Source: Kitagawia praeruptora (Eukaryota > Streptophyta > Magnoliopsida > Apiales > Apiaceae). From it: 64,000 bases of DNA. Position numbers and translations under genes: made by a program. Below the pieces are notes generated by a model that worked only from the letters and a program-made list of their open reading frames with translations, had not been told where the DNA came from and ran no database searches. The DNA lies in NCBI GenBank assembly GCA_037693485.1, contig CM075351.1:100210001-100274000 (forward strand). Direction: 5' to 3'. Position 1 is the first letter of the stretch; each line of letters starts with the position of its first letter. This document shows positions 1-12,200 of this stretch, one piece after another.

Positions 1-1437
1 TATTGGCCTTCTCCCACTAATAGTTGTTGCACCTTGAAATCCTTCATTAATTTTCCCCACTTCCTTTATTTATCCTTATTCTGACTCTATCCTCAAAATA
101 CACCTTACTTTCAGTAGTAAATCTCAATTATGACTTAAAATTCCTCATATTCTTTTCTCTTACTAATCATCAAATATTCCCATTTCTTCTCACGAAATTC
201 CTTCTTCTTTGATATCGAAACGCTTCTAACTCCAATTATCCCTTATTGAAATTTCCCTTGAAATCTCAAGTTTCCTCGTATAATCACGTATATTTTAAAC
301 TTTGCTTCCATTTTTTCATCCATTAAGGAAATCTTCTATATTCGAAACAATTTATAGAATTTAAGAAACTTTGATTTGAAACGAACCCAGAAACAAGCAA
401 GGGTCCCACAACAATTTATAAGATTAAGAGTTTTAAATAGCTCTTATTCGAAACAAAAGAATATTTGGGAAATCAATATGATGGAAGAACCCGTACGTCA
501 CACAAGTGAGGGCGTCCCCTCTGACTTTCAATCACACAGACAGATCGTCCTTGTTTATACATATAGAGCTGTTCCTCTTAGTTGGAGTAAGAAATATAGA
601 GGGAAATTTAAATCATGATGATAAACACCATTTTTCGAAAATAATCTTAGAGAAATATTTTGACTAAGATAGATAAAATACAATTTTGAAACACATTCCA
701 AAGGTACCAGAAAGTTTTGAAAAGATACCGGCCCTTTTTGAATAGGAGGTGATAGATCACCCTGGAATTACTCACCAGTAGAGGAAAATTTGAAACTCAA
801 TAATATAATTTAGCAGGGCTTTAGAAAATTTAAAAATAGGTACCGTTAATAGCCTCTGCCCAATTGAAAATCCAAAATAATGGAAGGTTTTCCTCAAATA
901 CTATTTATATCTTAGACTGAGTACTCTCCGAAATTTCTTAAATTTGGCACTCACCATTTATCCTTAACCTATCGTATGATATTCCCAATTATCGTCATTT
1001 ACCTAGTCGTGACTTGGCTCAATACTCTCTGCCTTTATCCATAATAAAACATAACCTTCTGATCGATATACTTTCGTAATGTTGATCGTCTTATCGTGAC
1101 GATGCTCCGGTATCAAGGACTCTTCAAACTATACTCCTAAATTGTATATTCTAATATACCTTGTATACTCACGAGGTTGTCTAACGTACACTTCCCGATA
1201 CATCAAATATTCCCTTTCTCATATCAATCCTGTGTGCTACATAAGTTTAACACTTTTGGCATAATAACCTTTATTAGCAATAATCTATAAAATTATAATC
1301 ACTACTTAGAATAAACGCTTCGTTCGATAAACCCCCCTTGAACTCGATGGAAGTTCACAATTTTATATTATTACTGATACGTTTATTATTATCACTCTTG
1401 CTCCTGAGCATTATGACTCTTAGCTCTGATACCAAAC
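1..1437 (-). mobile_element. Internal 5' leader region of a Tekay/Del-like LTR element, no gene seen
   Basis: This stretch lies on the internal side of the tRNA-Met primer site at 1423-1434, so on the minus strand it should hold the leader and the start of gag. I find no reading frame on either strand that looks like gag; it is AT-rich with short chance ORFs only. Either gag starts beyond the left edge, it has decayed, or the element is a non-coding large retrotransposon derivative (LARD). The very long LTR would fit a LARD. The left boundary is outside the window. Confidence 0.5.
1423..1434 (-). other. Primer binding site, tRNA-Met type
   Basis: Read on the minus strand the sequence is TGGTATCAGAGC, complementary to the 3' end of plant initiator tRNA-Met. 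It sits 3 bp inside the end of the LTR at 1438, the normal arrangement for reverse-transcription priming. It fixes the orientation of the element as minus. Confidence 0.85.
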
Positions 1438-4400
1438 TGTGACAGCCCCAAATCCGGGCCATCACGGACCAATTTCCATTCCATATCAATATCTCTTGAG
1501 TTTTTTTTTTAACTTAATACTTATGCCATTGACCCCACAATAATAAACACACACATACTAGTCATATGCTCTGAGAACAACATTCACCATAATAAAGTTA
1601 AGAGTTGAACAGTTATTACAAACCAGGATCATACTTAAGTACATTGTTGAATAACACTTCGACAAGAAGCGTTCCAACAATCAAAAGCTTATTACATTCT
1701 TACACCCTTAATTATACATAAGCTCTCAGAACCCGTCTGGCTCTACGCTACCTTAGGAATCGATGTTAGTGTGCTCTCAGAAGGTCACCTTTCCCCTACC
1801 CTCTTGCGGGGCGTTCTGCGAAGTATTGGCATTCCTAGCTGTATATAAATAAGTAGCAAGAATGAGCCAAAATAGCTCAGCAAGATAATTTCTATCTACT
1901 AACATCAAAGGAAAATAAACTGTTGTATATATATAATAGACAAAAGCAAACTTCAGTTATTATGGAAGAATTTTATTTCCATTCAATATGTATATACACT
2001 TTCCAATTATCCTTGTACGTAAGAAATATATAGTATCATTCCATCAGTCTCGCTTCTAACATCATATAATATCAGTTCCTCTTCTTGAATGCTATAACCA
2101 TCAATATACCATTTCAGTGTAATCTTTCAAGATAATATAAAAACTTGAACAAATCTCTCGCTATAATCTTCTCATTTCCGTCTTATGCAACAATCATATA
2201 AATTAATATAAAATCAGTTTCTCTTCGTTTATAACAATAATTCCATCATTCCATATCACTTTTCTGTTTTCAGTTATAGAAATCTGAAAACCATTTTCAA
2301 TTCTTTCTTTCAAGTTTTGGGGATCTTTGCTGGCGCCAGATACGTAGGACGATGATCAGTCGCCTGACCGTATCCGCTCTCTGTTTACTACTAGTAGAAG
2401 GGATGACCCTACCTGGTATCAACCCTGGAGGAAGGCTACCTACTACATCCTCCCTTGGCATGTTCGTGCCGAAATAAAATATTGGATGCTGGACTGTGCC
2501 ACTACCACACAGCCTCTTACGCTTACTGTTGCAATCCCCCTTTTTCAAATCATCAAATACCATTTCACATTTTCCATTTCCGTTCACATTTCCATTCACA
2601 TTTCCCTTCACATATATCATTTCCATTTCCATTTATCATCACCTTTAAAAATTTATATATGTCATAATACTTTGATTATGACTCAGAATCTCCACTGTAT
2701 TCAATGAAATCAATATGCTTTTATATACGTAGATTATTCCATTTATCTCAAAAGTATTAAATTCCATTCAATAATATTTATTAAATCACAATACTTAGAA
2801 ATAATATAATATTATAAATCATATAACCCTAGATAATAACTGATACCATTCCTTTATATATCTTTAGATAACAACTGATACCATTCCTTTATATATCTTT
2901 AGATAACAACTGATACCATTCCTTTATATATAACTCTATATAACAACTGATACTATTCCTTCATATTTCCTTAATCATAAGGCATGTTCACTTCATGCAT
3001 AATCACCTCTATGTATATTCATATCCATCTCATACTCATACTCATATCCATATCCATATCATACTCATATACCTTCCCTTTTTACATCAATAATCAAGGA
3101 AAACCATTTCTTAACAATATAGTAACAATAGCATCACATATATATATTTCATGAAATCAAGTTTCTTTGAAGATAAATAATTTCCAAGTAGGGATAGAAA
3201 AGATCTTGCCTGGATCTCTAAAGCGAGTATGTGGAATCCTGAGTTCGTCTCCCGTTTCTATAGGAACGAAAGGATCACCATTAGTATATATCCCACTTAA
3301 TCACTTAATTTCTACACCATAACACCCTTAACTCATATTATAAGTTTAACATGGTTTTTATGCACCAAAAGTTTACATGCACTTAACCATTTTTAAACTC
3401 GATCTAAGTTTTAGCATATTCCACCATTCCCCTTAATAACCACACTCCACTGTAAAAATTCTCAGAAAATATAGATTTCGAATTTTAATGCAAGGTCAAC
3501 TGTAAAGGGTCCTCTGACCACCCTTCTAGACTATACCAAAATTTCGTGACTTAATAAAATGTCTAAGTATGGTAACTTTAGCCTGAAAGTTGATACAATT
3601 ACATTTTCTCGGTTTTCGAATGCCTTTCACTAAAACTGACTTTTCTCCTAAACCGTTCATCAGATTTTAACGTACTTTATATCAAAACGATCTATGAACC
3701 AAGCTCTATCATCTCATGGTCACTTGGGAGTCTGGACAGTAACCTACCGTACGGGTATAGGGTCCGAAAACAGGGCAGATTCTTGGTCTAACGAAAATCG
3801 GACATTATAACCGCTGTATTTTTATACTTTCCAAAATCAAACTCCTCCAAATCAATCATCCACCTTATACACCATCACCTACACCATGTGGTCATCTTAC
3901 CAACCATGGTTACAAGCACATACTCCTTCCATATTCAACTTTAATCACTTACAAACACATATAACATCATGATTTCATCACTTATAACTACTTAACCACT
4001 AATACCACCAATATTCATCATAAACTCAAGAGGGGGGAAGAGATTATACCTTCCTTGAAGCTTTAACAACAATTAATAATCCTTGGGATATCCTTAAACA
4101 ACCTTGTACTAGCTTGAATCAACTAAAGAAACCATAAAAACAAAGTTAGTTTCTAAGGGTTACTATTCATCATCACTTTTGTAAAAATCATAACAAATTG
4201 AAAAATAAGAGTTTGGCTCTCAAATTTTTACCACATCTTGACCTCTGTATAAGCTTTGATTTGAGCTATAGATCACCAAAAACAAAGCTTCCTAGCTATG
4301 GTTTTGAGCTCCATCTTTCCGCTGGATAGAAACTGGACAGATTGGGTTGTCCAACTTTGAGCATGGATTTGACTAGGCTATACTACTTTGTTGGCCATGA

Positions 4401-5408
4401 AATTTTGTACGCATCTTACACATGGAGTGGAGAAGTTATGGTTAAAAGTTGGTGATTTTATCATGGATAGAAATGGAGATATGAATTTTTCTTTGTGCTT
4501 GGTTCCTGTTTGGCAGATTGGAGAGATTGATGTTTTCTTGCTTTTTCTCTTGAATAATGACTTGAAAGGCTTGTTTTTATTCTTTTCATCAGCTGCCTTA
4601 TCTCTTAATTAAGTGGGTTTGAAGTCCACCAATGAGAAAGAGCCAATTGTTGGCTCCTTGTTAATGCTTATCTTTGAATTTTGCAAGAAAGTCCTTAGCT
4701 TTATGTAAATTGCATCCAACATCCTTTAAGTCTTATAATTCTTCTACTTTGGTACTTCCCTTCTTAATCCACTTAAAATCATCCCTTGAATGTGATTGGG
4801 CCAATGTTAAGGCCCATATCTTGTTATTGGTTTTATACTTGGGTCTTGTCCAAGAGTTTCTAGTTGTTGGATTCATCGAAGGATTTCTGTGATCGTCTCA
4901 GTGGTTTCTCCTTTGTAAATTCCTTGGATATATAATATCCTCTCCCACATCATATATTAGTGTGTTAGGGTGATTCTAATCCTCAAGTAGGTATTAGATC
5001 CAATATCCTTGGTATATTCTCTTTTTCTCAGAAGTTGCTCTCCCGGTTCTCAAGTATTCCCAAACTCGTTTAACAACCTAAATTCCCTTGGCATTTCCTT
5101 GACTTGATCACTCCTTGGTTTAATCTAATTTCACTAATTCCTCAATATATAATTTCCTTAAATATCTCCATGCTCCTTAATATCCAATAGAAGCTTATTC
5201 GAAATCAAAATCCTCAAAATCCATATTCAGGAATTTCTGAAATCTATCGTCATTTCGAGTCACTTATTTTTATGGTATATCCCTAATATGGTTTCTGTTT
5301 ACTCATTTTCTGTTTCAAGTGTAGAGTACCTACATACCATTTCTCTAAATCCTCAAAATTTACTATTCATGGGGTCACTGTAGCTTTGCTAAAGTTAGGG
5401 TTATTACA
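1438..5408 (-). mobile_element. 5' LTR of a minus-strand Tekay/Del-like retrotransposon (3.97 kb)
   Basis: On the minus strand the LTR starts TGTAATAACCCTAACTTTAG at 5408 and ends GGGGCTGTCACA at 1438, followed by the primer site. TG...CA ends, the TGTAATAACCC start and a length near 4 kb are typical of Tekay/Del chromoviruses, or of LARDs derived from them. The LTR abuts sequence that reappears at 28096-28137 at the end of the Tat element LTR. It therefore inserted into that older LTR; AATTA at 5409-5413 would be one TSD copy. The partner LTR is outside the window. Inside are CATTTCC-type low complexity around 2540-2640, a 35-bp tandem repeat at 2831-2960 and CATATC/CATACT repeats near 3020-3070. 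Small frames across it are not genes. Confidence 0.75.
2831..2960. repeat. Tandem repeat, about 35-bp unit, 3.5 copies
   Basis: The unit AGATAACAACTGATACCATT plus about 15 bp (CCTTTATATATCTTT) starts at 2831, 2866 and 2901, with a shorter diverged fourth copy from about 2938. It lies inside the long LTR and is probably replication-slippage expansion. Confidence 0.85.
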
Positions 5409-5450
5409 AATTAAATCATGATAATTATTATGCCAGATTTGGGCATAACA
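5409..5450 (-). mobile_element. Stub of the Tat 3' LTR
   Basis: These 42 bp match 28096-28137, the outer end of the intact Tat LTR, with one mismatch by eye (CCAGATT against CCATATT), and end in the same GGGCATAACA. The homology stops abruptly at 5408, where the Tekay-like LTR begins. Confidence 0.85.
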
Positions 5451-5466
5451 ACTACCCCCCGAGTCC
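5451..5466 (-). other. Polypurine tract of the Tat element
   Basis: On the minus strand the sequence reads GGACTCGGGGGGTAGT directly before the LTR start TGTTATGCCC. This is the expected plus-strand primer position. The same decamer GGGGGGTAGT recurs at 9174-9183, and a 14-base match occurs in the integrase gene at 10261-10274. Confidence 0.8.
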
Positions 5467-5641
5467 ATGTTGTCATTAGAGATGCGATGTGGACTCAAGT
5501 ATTAATCAGAAGATTCCGCAATGCGAGGCCATGGCTTGCTATTGATATGAATATGACTATTTGAGTAGTCGCGACCCCAAGAATTTGAAGAGGTTTGACA
5601 GTTGTCATGTCTCGAGATGTGTATTGAACGGCCGAGATCTT

Positions 5642-5684
5642 GACACGTGTCCTATGACCTTCTCTCTCCTGATGGCTATATATA
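5642..5684 (+). promoter_or_regulatory. Promoter of the antisense Tat ORF: G-box palindrome plus TATA box
   Basis: GACACGTGTC at 5642-5651 is a perfect 10-bp palindrome with a G-box core (CACGTG), a bZIP/bHLH binding type. TATATATA follows at 5677-5684, 25 bp downstream. Transcription would start near 5710, giving a short leader that crosses a 5'-UTR intron before the ATG at 6166. The promoter lies inside the element between polypurine tract and ORF, so the antisense gene need not rely on the LTR. Confidence 0.6.
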
Positions 5685-5833
5685 CGCCTGTCACAATCAT
5701 TTCCTTTTTCATACTCACAAACATATTGTCGATGTACCGTCAGTTTGCTCCAAGATCAAACGCAAGAATTTTTCGAGTGTAACATCCAGCGATCTCCAAG
5801 TTCTTCAGATTTCTTCAACCTTTTCTCAGAAAA

Positions 5834-6165
5834 GTAAGTCTTCATATGTTATTGATATTTAATTTGCTCATATTCATCATAATTGCATATTTAGATAACT
5901 TTGAACGCATGCGATGCGATCCCATATGAGTGCGATCCCATGTCCTTAATTTAACTTTGCGACCCCAGCCTCACTTAGATAAAGTGTCGATCCCTTGTTA
6001 GTAAAACATAACGTGTTCCTTCCTTCATTAGGGTAACAATCCCGTTTTAGTACTCGTGAGCGATGTGAGGACACGTAGAGCCCTTCTGTCGTATTATTCT
6101 TTTCTCTTTTTATCCCTTTTGCTTTCTGTAAGGGCACACACTTAATTGTTCACCTTCTTTTTCAG
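5834..6165 (+). other. 5'-UTR intron of the antisense Tat ORF
   Basis: The donor AAAA/GTAAGTC at 5834 and the acceptor TTCTTTTTCAG at 6165 bracket 332 bp of AT-rich sequence. The start codon follows the acceptor directly. A splice-ready acceptor next to an ATG, downstream of a TATA box, supports a genuine transcription unit. Confidence 0.55.
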
Positions 6166-8729
6166 ATGTCGACTGACAGTTCAAGGACACCTTCTCATCT
6201 TCCTAACATTCAAATTAGCAGCGAAGCTGCGGCTAACATCGCTAGAGCAGCAAGCACGAGCGAGAGCTCTTTCAAGTTATACTTTGATCCCCAGTGGTCA
6301 AATGAAGATTACACAAGAGAAGTACCTTTAAACACCTGGAGATCCAAGCGTCCTATGAGCTTGCGAGATTGTTCACTGGATGTGCTTCCAGTTCAGAGCG
6401 AGCCTCCCGTTGAAGCGATCCCAGTTGAAGCAACCACCATTGAAATGGAAATGGAAACGTTAATGAAGAAGGGAGAAGAATTTAACTCGCAAATTGAACA
6501 AGTTCTCGCTAGAATACCCCCCTCTCAAGCTTTCTCTCCCATCCATATAAGCGATTCTCCCATTGATTCATTGGGCGAGGCATATTATGACCTCGAAGGA
6601 GGTGCAGATAACGAGGCGAACTCCGATGATGACGATTATGAGGAACCTTCATCAGATAACGGGGGTCTCGACGAGGTGGCTAGAGTTGTCAATTTCAAAG
6701 ATTACAACTATATTCCCGAGGCATCACCAGAGCCCTATGTGCCAACCCCTCAACCGGAGCTAGAGGGGGTTATATATGTTAACGGGCCCCGTCCTGAGGA
6801 TATTGAGCCTGGCTCGAAGGTGAAGCCGGGTGAACCTCGCGTCCTCGCATGTCGAGCCATGTCTTCGACCCTGACAGAGAAGACAATCAGGGAGGGGGTC
6901 GAGAGATTCCGACCTGAAGGCAAGATTATCCTCCCCAAAAGAAAAATGCGATGCTATCGCTTCAATAATGAAGAGAATGGTGGCAGAGTCCCAAGAATGG
7001 TATTAACAGTCCCTCTAATGAAGATAGGCGTCTCCTCACCCCTTCATCCCTTCATTAACGACGTTTGTGAAACCTATTTTCTGGCCCCTATCCAAATAAG
7101 TACAAATGGGTACAGAGCCATGATCGCTCTTTACATTCTTTATCACAAACTTGGATATCCACCCATGGATGCGAGGACTATGGGCTATTTCCTTCAATTG
7201 AAGCGATGTGGGGCCAAGGATTTTGGTTATGTTTACTTTTCCATATGGCCAGAGTTCAACAAGAAAAATCTCCTTCCTGGGGCTATAAGTAATGTCGGCT
7301 CGTGGAAAGAACCATTTTTGTACATACACGAAGTTCCCAGAGTTAAGACAAGCTTCAATTATCTTCCTGGTGAGTTATTTATCCAAATTGTACTCCTTCA
7401 TCCTCTCGAAACGTTATAAAAATTAACAACTATTTCGGCATCGCAGCTGGTCCGGTTCGCACTGTTCTCAAAGGCGACGAGAAGAAACGAGCCGATGAGG
7501 TGCTAACGAAGTCGACCAAGGAAGAAAGAAACATTAGAACTCTAATGTCCTTAGAAAACTTAGTTGAATGTGGATTTCTGAAGGAGGGAATAGGGTCTAC
7601 CCCTGAAGCGGGGCCGTCAACCGTGAAGCGGTCTTCGCGGAAGAGAAAATTACCCGAGGAGGCCTCGTCTTCTCATGTAGAGATAACAGAAGAGGGTATA
7701 CCCTAATAGCAACAGAACTTAGGGATAGCATCATTTTAGTATTTATACATCTGCATCATATTTGTCCTTGCATATATATTATTGAAGAGTCCTTTAACTT
7801 GTTAATTTCTTTTTGTAGGCATGTCGAGTGGTATGGCTCCCCCCTTTCTTAATGCCAAAAAGGGCGCGAAGACATAATCTGCATTGAAGGCACCTCCCCC
7901 AAGACCAACAGCACCCTCCAAGAAGGTCGTTAGCGACCCCCCAGCTCAATCTAGCTTGGCTGGGAATCAGATTCTAACTTCTCCTGAAGAGACCCCTTCG
8001 AAGCGACCCAGGATAGATGGGCTGAAGGATGGATCCTCTCGTCCACCTTCGGGGGTCGTTACTGCAACAGCCTCGCAACACCTCTTCGCTGCGCTGGGGA
8101 CCCAATACTCTGATGAGGCTGAGACCTCGGGCTGGTGAAAGGCATCGCCAGAGGAGAATGCTAAAGCCCTAACCAAATGTCTAACTGAAGCCTTCATCCG
8201 ACAAGCTGCTCATACCAAGCACTTTTCTCAGCTTGACAAGAAAAACAAGGTCCTCGAGTTCCAGAAGGCGGAGGATAAGCGATCCCTGGAAGAGACATTC
8301 AAGAAGAAGCTTTCCCAAGACACCGCTCAAATCAGAACAGATCTAAAAGCAGTTCGCCGAGAGAGAAATGAATTTGAAAAATCATTCAATGAGCTACAAA
8401 AATTCAGCGAGGAGGCCATCAAGAAAAAAGATGAGGAGATCGCAAAGCTATCCAATGAGCTAAATGCTGCCAAAGCTACTCTGTCAGCCGCTGAGGATGC
8501 GTTTCTGGTCAAGGGGCAAGTTAGCTTTATGAAGGGATTCATCAAGACGATCCCTGATTTTGACTGGGATCAACTTGGCCCCGACAATGCTGACTTCGCT
8601 GAAACCTTGAAGAAAGAGATTGCTGCTGAGGATGCCTTGGAGGAGCGGCTCGCGGAGGCAAGGATTGCTGAGGAGGCCAGACTAGCTGAGGAGGCCGTCA
8701 AAGCTAATCAAGACAAAAATGCTCCGTGA
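6166..8729 (+). pseudogene. Antisense spliced ORF of the Tat element (putative gypsy-type transposon protein), broken
   Basis: Three coding exons join in frame: 6166-7369, 7447-7695 and 7819-8729, with GT-AG introns of 77 and 123 bp, giving a product of about 787 residues. Exon 1 encodes an acidic stretch (SDDDDYEEPSSDN) and then a domain with SSPLHPFINDVCETYFLAP and GYFLQLKRCGAKDFGYVYF. This resembles the Pfam family 'putative gypsy type transposon' (Transposase_28) often found in Tat elements. Exon 3 is proline/lysine-rich and then a long charged coiled coil (about 8230-8500) ending in Glu/Ala repeats. Two in-frame nonsense codons break it, TAA at 7876-7878 and TGA at 8136-8138; the frame stays open after both. 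It runs convergent to gag-pol. Function is unknown. The start follows directly after a splice acceptor. Confidence 0.7.
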
Positions 8730-9250
8730 TTTATTTGTGACCATTGCTGTTTAAGTTCTTTAACCAGGGATGCGGGTACCCTTTGAATACCTCGCAAGAT
8801 GTAATTAAATTTTTGCTGTTGATTAACTCTGATAACTTTGATAACAAGTTGTTTGGGATCGCATGACAATCTGTATTAACTTTGATTTCTTCTATGTTTC
8901 CGTTATATTTGCATGTGCTTCCATGTTAACTGTCTTCATAGTAGTGTTGTATCTTCCATTTCTATAAATCTTCATGTAGTTTGTCTTCATTAATTAGATT
9001 CCTTTAATGAATACAAGCGAACTCATTTATTGCCATAATAGGGACGAGGCCCTAAAGTTAATAAGTAAAAAATGTCTTCATGTAATACAAGGTAGGGGCG
9101 AGGCCCTAAAGTTGATAAGTAGGGGTGAGGCCCTAGAGTCATTACATCATAAAGGGGAGGTGTCTATATGAGCACTACCCCCCAATACTTTGTATGAATT
9201 TATTCATGCTAAGTAGTAGAAATAGATAGAGGCTACAAGTAATGAAGCTT
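8730..9250. repeat. Non-coding spacer between antisense ORF and pol with a short repeat and a second PPT-like tract
   Basis: No gene is seen. A block GGGGCGAGGCCCTAAAGTT occurs three times in diverged form (9041-9060, 9095-9113, 9122-9137). On the minus strand 9174-9183 reads GGGGGGTAGT, the same decamer as the element's polypurine tract at 5451-5460. The two convergent genes end here, so their 3' ends probably lie here too. Confidence 0.6.
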
Positions 9251-12200
9251 TTACTGATAGTATTTTCTCAAGTGTTCCGCGTTCCAAGCTCGCGGAATGA
9301 CTTTGTCCTCCATATCAGTGAGATAGTATGTTCCCTCTGATAGAATTGCATAGATCTTGTAGGGTCCTTCCCAATTAGCACCAAAAATACCATGTCCTGT
9401 GACCCTAGTGTTAGGCATGACCCTTCTGAGTACTAGGTCACCTGTACGTAGGGGTCGCACTTTGACCTTTCCATTGTAGTACCTTGCGGTCCTTTGTTGA
9501 TAAGCTGCGAGGCGTAGCTGGGACTCGCTTCGTGTGTCTTCAATCATGTCCAGATAGAGCCTATGATTGACCTCATTAGACTCAGGGTCATAGTGTTCCC
9601 TTCTGAACGATCCCGAACCAACCTCCACGGGGACAATGGCTTCGCACCCATAGGTCAGAGAAAATGGGGCCTCTCCAGTAGTAGACCTTGGGGTCGTGTT
9701 GTATGACCACAAGACTCTTGGTAACTCTTCAGGCCAATTACCCTTGCTTTCTTCTAGCTTCGCCTTCAAAGTATGCTTGATTATTTTGTTGATAGCCTCA
9801 GTTTGACCATTTGTCTGAGGGTGACTAACAGCTGAAAAACTTTTCTTGATCCCTAAATTTTGACAAAATTCCTTCATCTCCTTGCTGTCAAATTGTTTCC
9901 CATTATCTGATATGAGCTAATAAGGGATCCCATAGCGACACACAATTGCTCTGTACACGAAATCTTTTAGTTTCCTGGCAGTGATTGTTGAAAGTGGCTC
10001 AGCCTCGGCCCACTTAGTAAAATAATCCACTACTACCACTGCGTACTTAACTCCCCCTTTAGCCTTGGGTAGTTCCCCAATTAGATCAATCCCCCACATA
10101 GAAAAGGGCCATGGGCTCGTGAGCGAAGTGAGTTGAGAGACCGGTGCGTTACTGAAGTTAGCGATCCTCTGGCAGGCATCGCACTTTCTCGAGAACTCAA
10201 ATGCATCCCTTTTAAGTGTGGGCCAAAAGTACCCTTGACGAAGAATCTTCTGAGCTAGCGAACTACCCCCCGAGTGATTCCCACATATACCTTCATGGAC
10301 CTCTCTCAGAATATAGTTACATTCATCGCCATCTACGCACCTCAAGAGTGGAGTGTTGAACCCTCTTCGATATAGAACCTTTCTTGCTTCCTTTTTATTG
10401 GGGGGTAGTACCCCGTTTTTCATATACTCCCATATAGGGGTCATCCAAGTTGGTTCTGAGCTCGCTACTTCCATAATAAACTCTTCAGGGACACTGGGCT
10501 TCGTTTGAACTTCCAATGGTATGACTCCAAGTAAAGTGGCTTCGCGACGCGAGCCCAATTTTGCTAGGGCATCAGCACCTTGATTTTTTGCCCTCCTGAT
10601 AAATTCTACCTTGACTTGTTTGAATGATTTCATCAATCTTTGCACACATCGCAGATAGAGTTCGATTTGAGGTCCTCTAGCTTGCCAACCGCATCCAATG
10701 TGGCCTGTGACCAGCATAGAATCACTTTACGCATTGAGGTTTTCAATTTTCATTTCAATTTCAAGTTTGAGGCCAATGATTAGGGCCTCGTACTCAGTTG
10801 AATTGTTAGATGCTCCAAACGTGAAATGAACTGCGCTTCGTATCTTGTGACCCTCGGGAGTAACAAGCTCGATCCCTGCTCCTGCTCCTTCCTTATTAGA
10901 GGCACCATCTACATAAAGTTCCCACCACGAGGCCGAATTTTGTGCTTTGACCTCGCTACTGGCATTTTCTGGGATCGGTATGAGAGCCCAAGAACCTTGC
11001 TCAATGTAGGGAGGAAACTCAAGTATGAAATCTGCTAGGGCCTGACCCCTTAGAGGCCCTCGTGGCTTATATTCAATGTCAAATTGACTAAGTTCCACGG
11101 TCCATTTCAAGAGCCTTCCTGAAGTTTCAGGTTTGTGCATCACTTGCCTTAGAGGATAAGATGTGCGAACCTCAATTTTGTGGGCCTGAAAGTATGGCCT
11201 TAATTTTCGCGATGCCAATACCAGGGCATAGGCGAGTTTCTCCATATTTGTGTAGCGAGTCTCTGCATCTAACATTCTTCGACTGACATAGTAGATAGGA
11301 TACTGAACTTTTTCCTCCTCGCGAACCAAAACAGCACTGATCGCATGCTCTGACACTGCGAGGTACACAATGAGTGTTTCTCCCTCACGAGGCTTGGATA
11401 GTAGAGGTGGCGATCCCAAATGCTCCTTAATTTTTTGAAAAGCCTCCTCGCACTGCGAGGTCCACTCAAAATCCTTCCCAACCTTCTTGATTGCCTTAAA
11501 GAATTCTTGGCACTTGTCTGATGATTTTGAAACAAATCTATTAAGGGCAACTATCCTCCCTGTAAGACTTTGTACCTCCTTCACATTTCTGGGCGATCTC
11601 ATCTCCATTAGGGCCTTTATCTTTGCTGGGTTAGCCTCGATGCCCTTGTGGTTGACAATGAACCCTAGAAATTTCCCAGACTCGACCCCAAACACACACT
11701 TTTGGGGGTTAAGTTTCATCATGTACTTTCTTAGTATGTCAAACATTTCTGCGAGGTGAGTGATGTGATCCCCAGCCTCCTTAGATTTTACCAACATATC
11801 ATCTACGTACACTTCCATTGTTTTCCCAATTTGTTTCTCGAACATCATATTAACGAGCCGTTGATAGGTGGCCCCAGCATTGAGAAGACCGAAGGGCATC
11901 CCTATGTAACAATAGAGACCCCTATCAGTGATGAATGAAGTGTGCTCCTGGTCAGGGCCATACATCGGTATCTGATTGTACCCCGAATAGGCATCCATGA
12001 AACTAAGAAGTGCGTGCCCAGCTGTTGAGTCCACCAACTGATCGATCCTTGGTAGTGGGAAACTATCCTTGGGACAATGTTTGTTGAGGTCAGTAAAATC
12101 CACACATGTTCTCCACTTTCCATTGGGCTTCTTCACAAGGACGGGGTTCGCGAGCCAGTCAGGGTAGAAAGATTCCCTAACGAGGCCGACCTCGAGGAGT

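Noticed and set aside
376..618. Plus-strand 80-codon frame
   Set aside because: No recognisable motif; the region is the internal part of a minus-strand element and the frame length is within chance.
2297..2632. Minus-strand frame with VNGNVNGNG repeats
   Set aside because: It comes from CATTTCC-type low-complexity DNA inside a long LTR.
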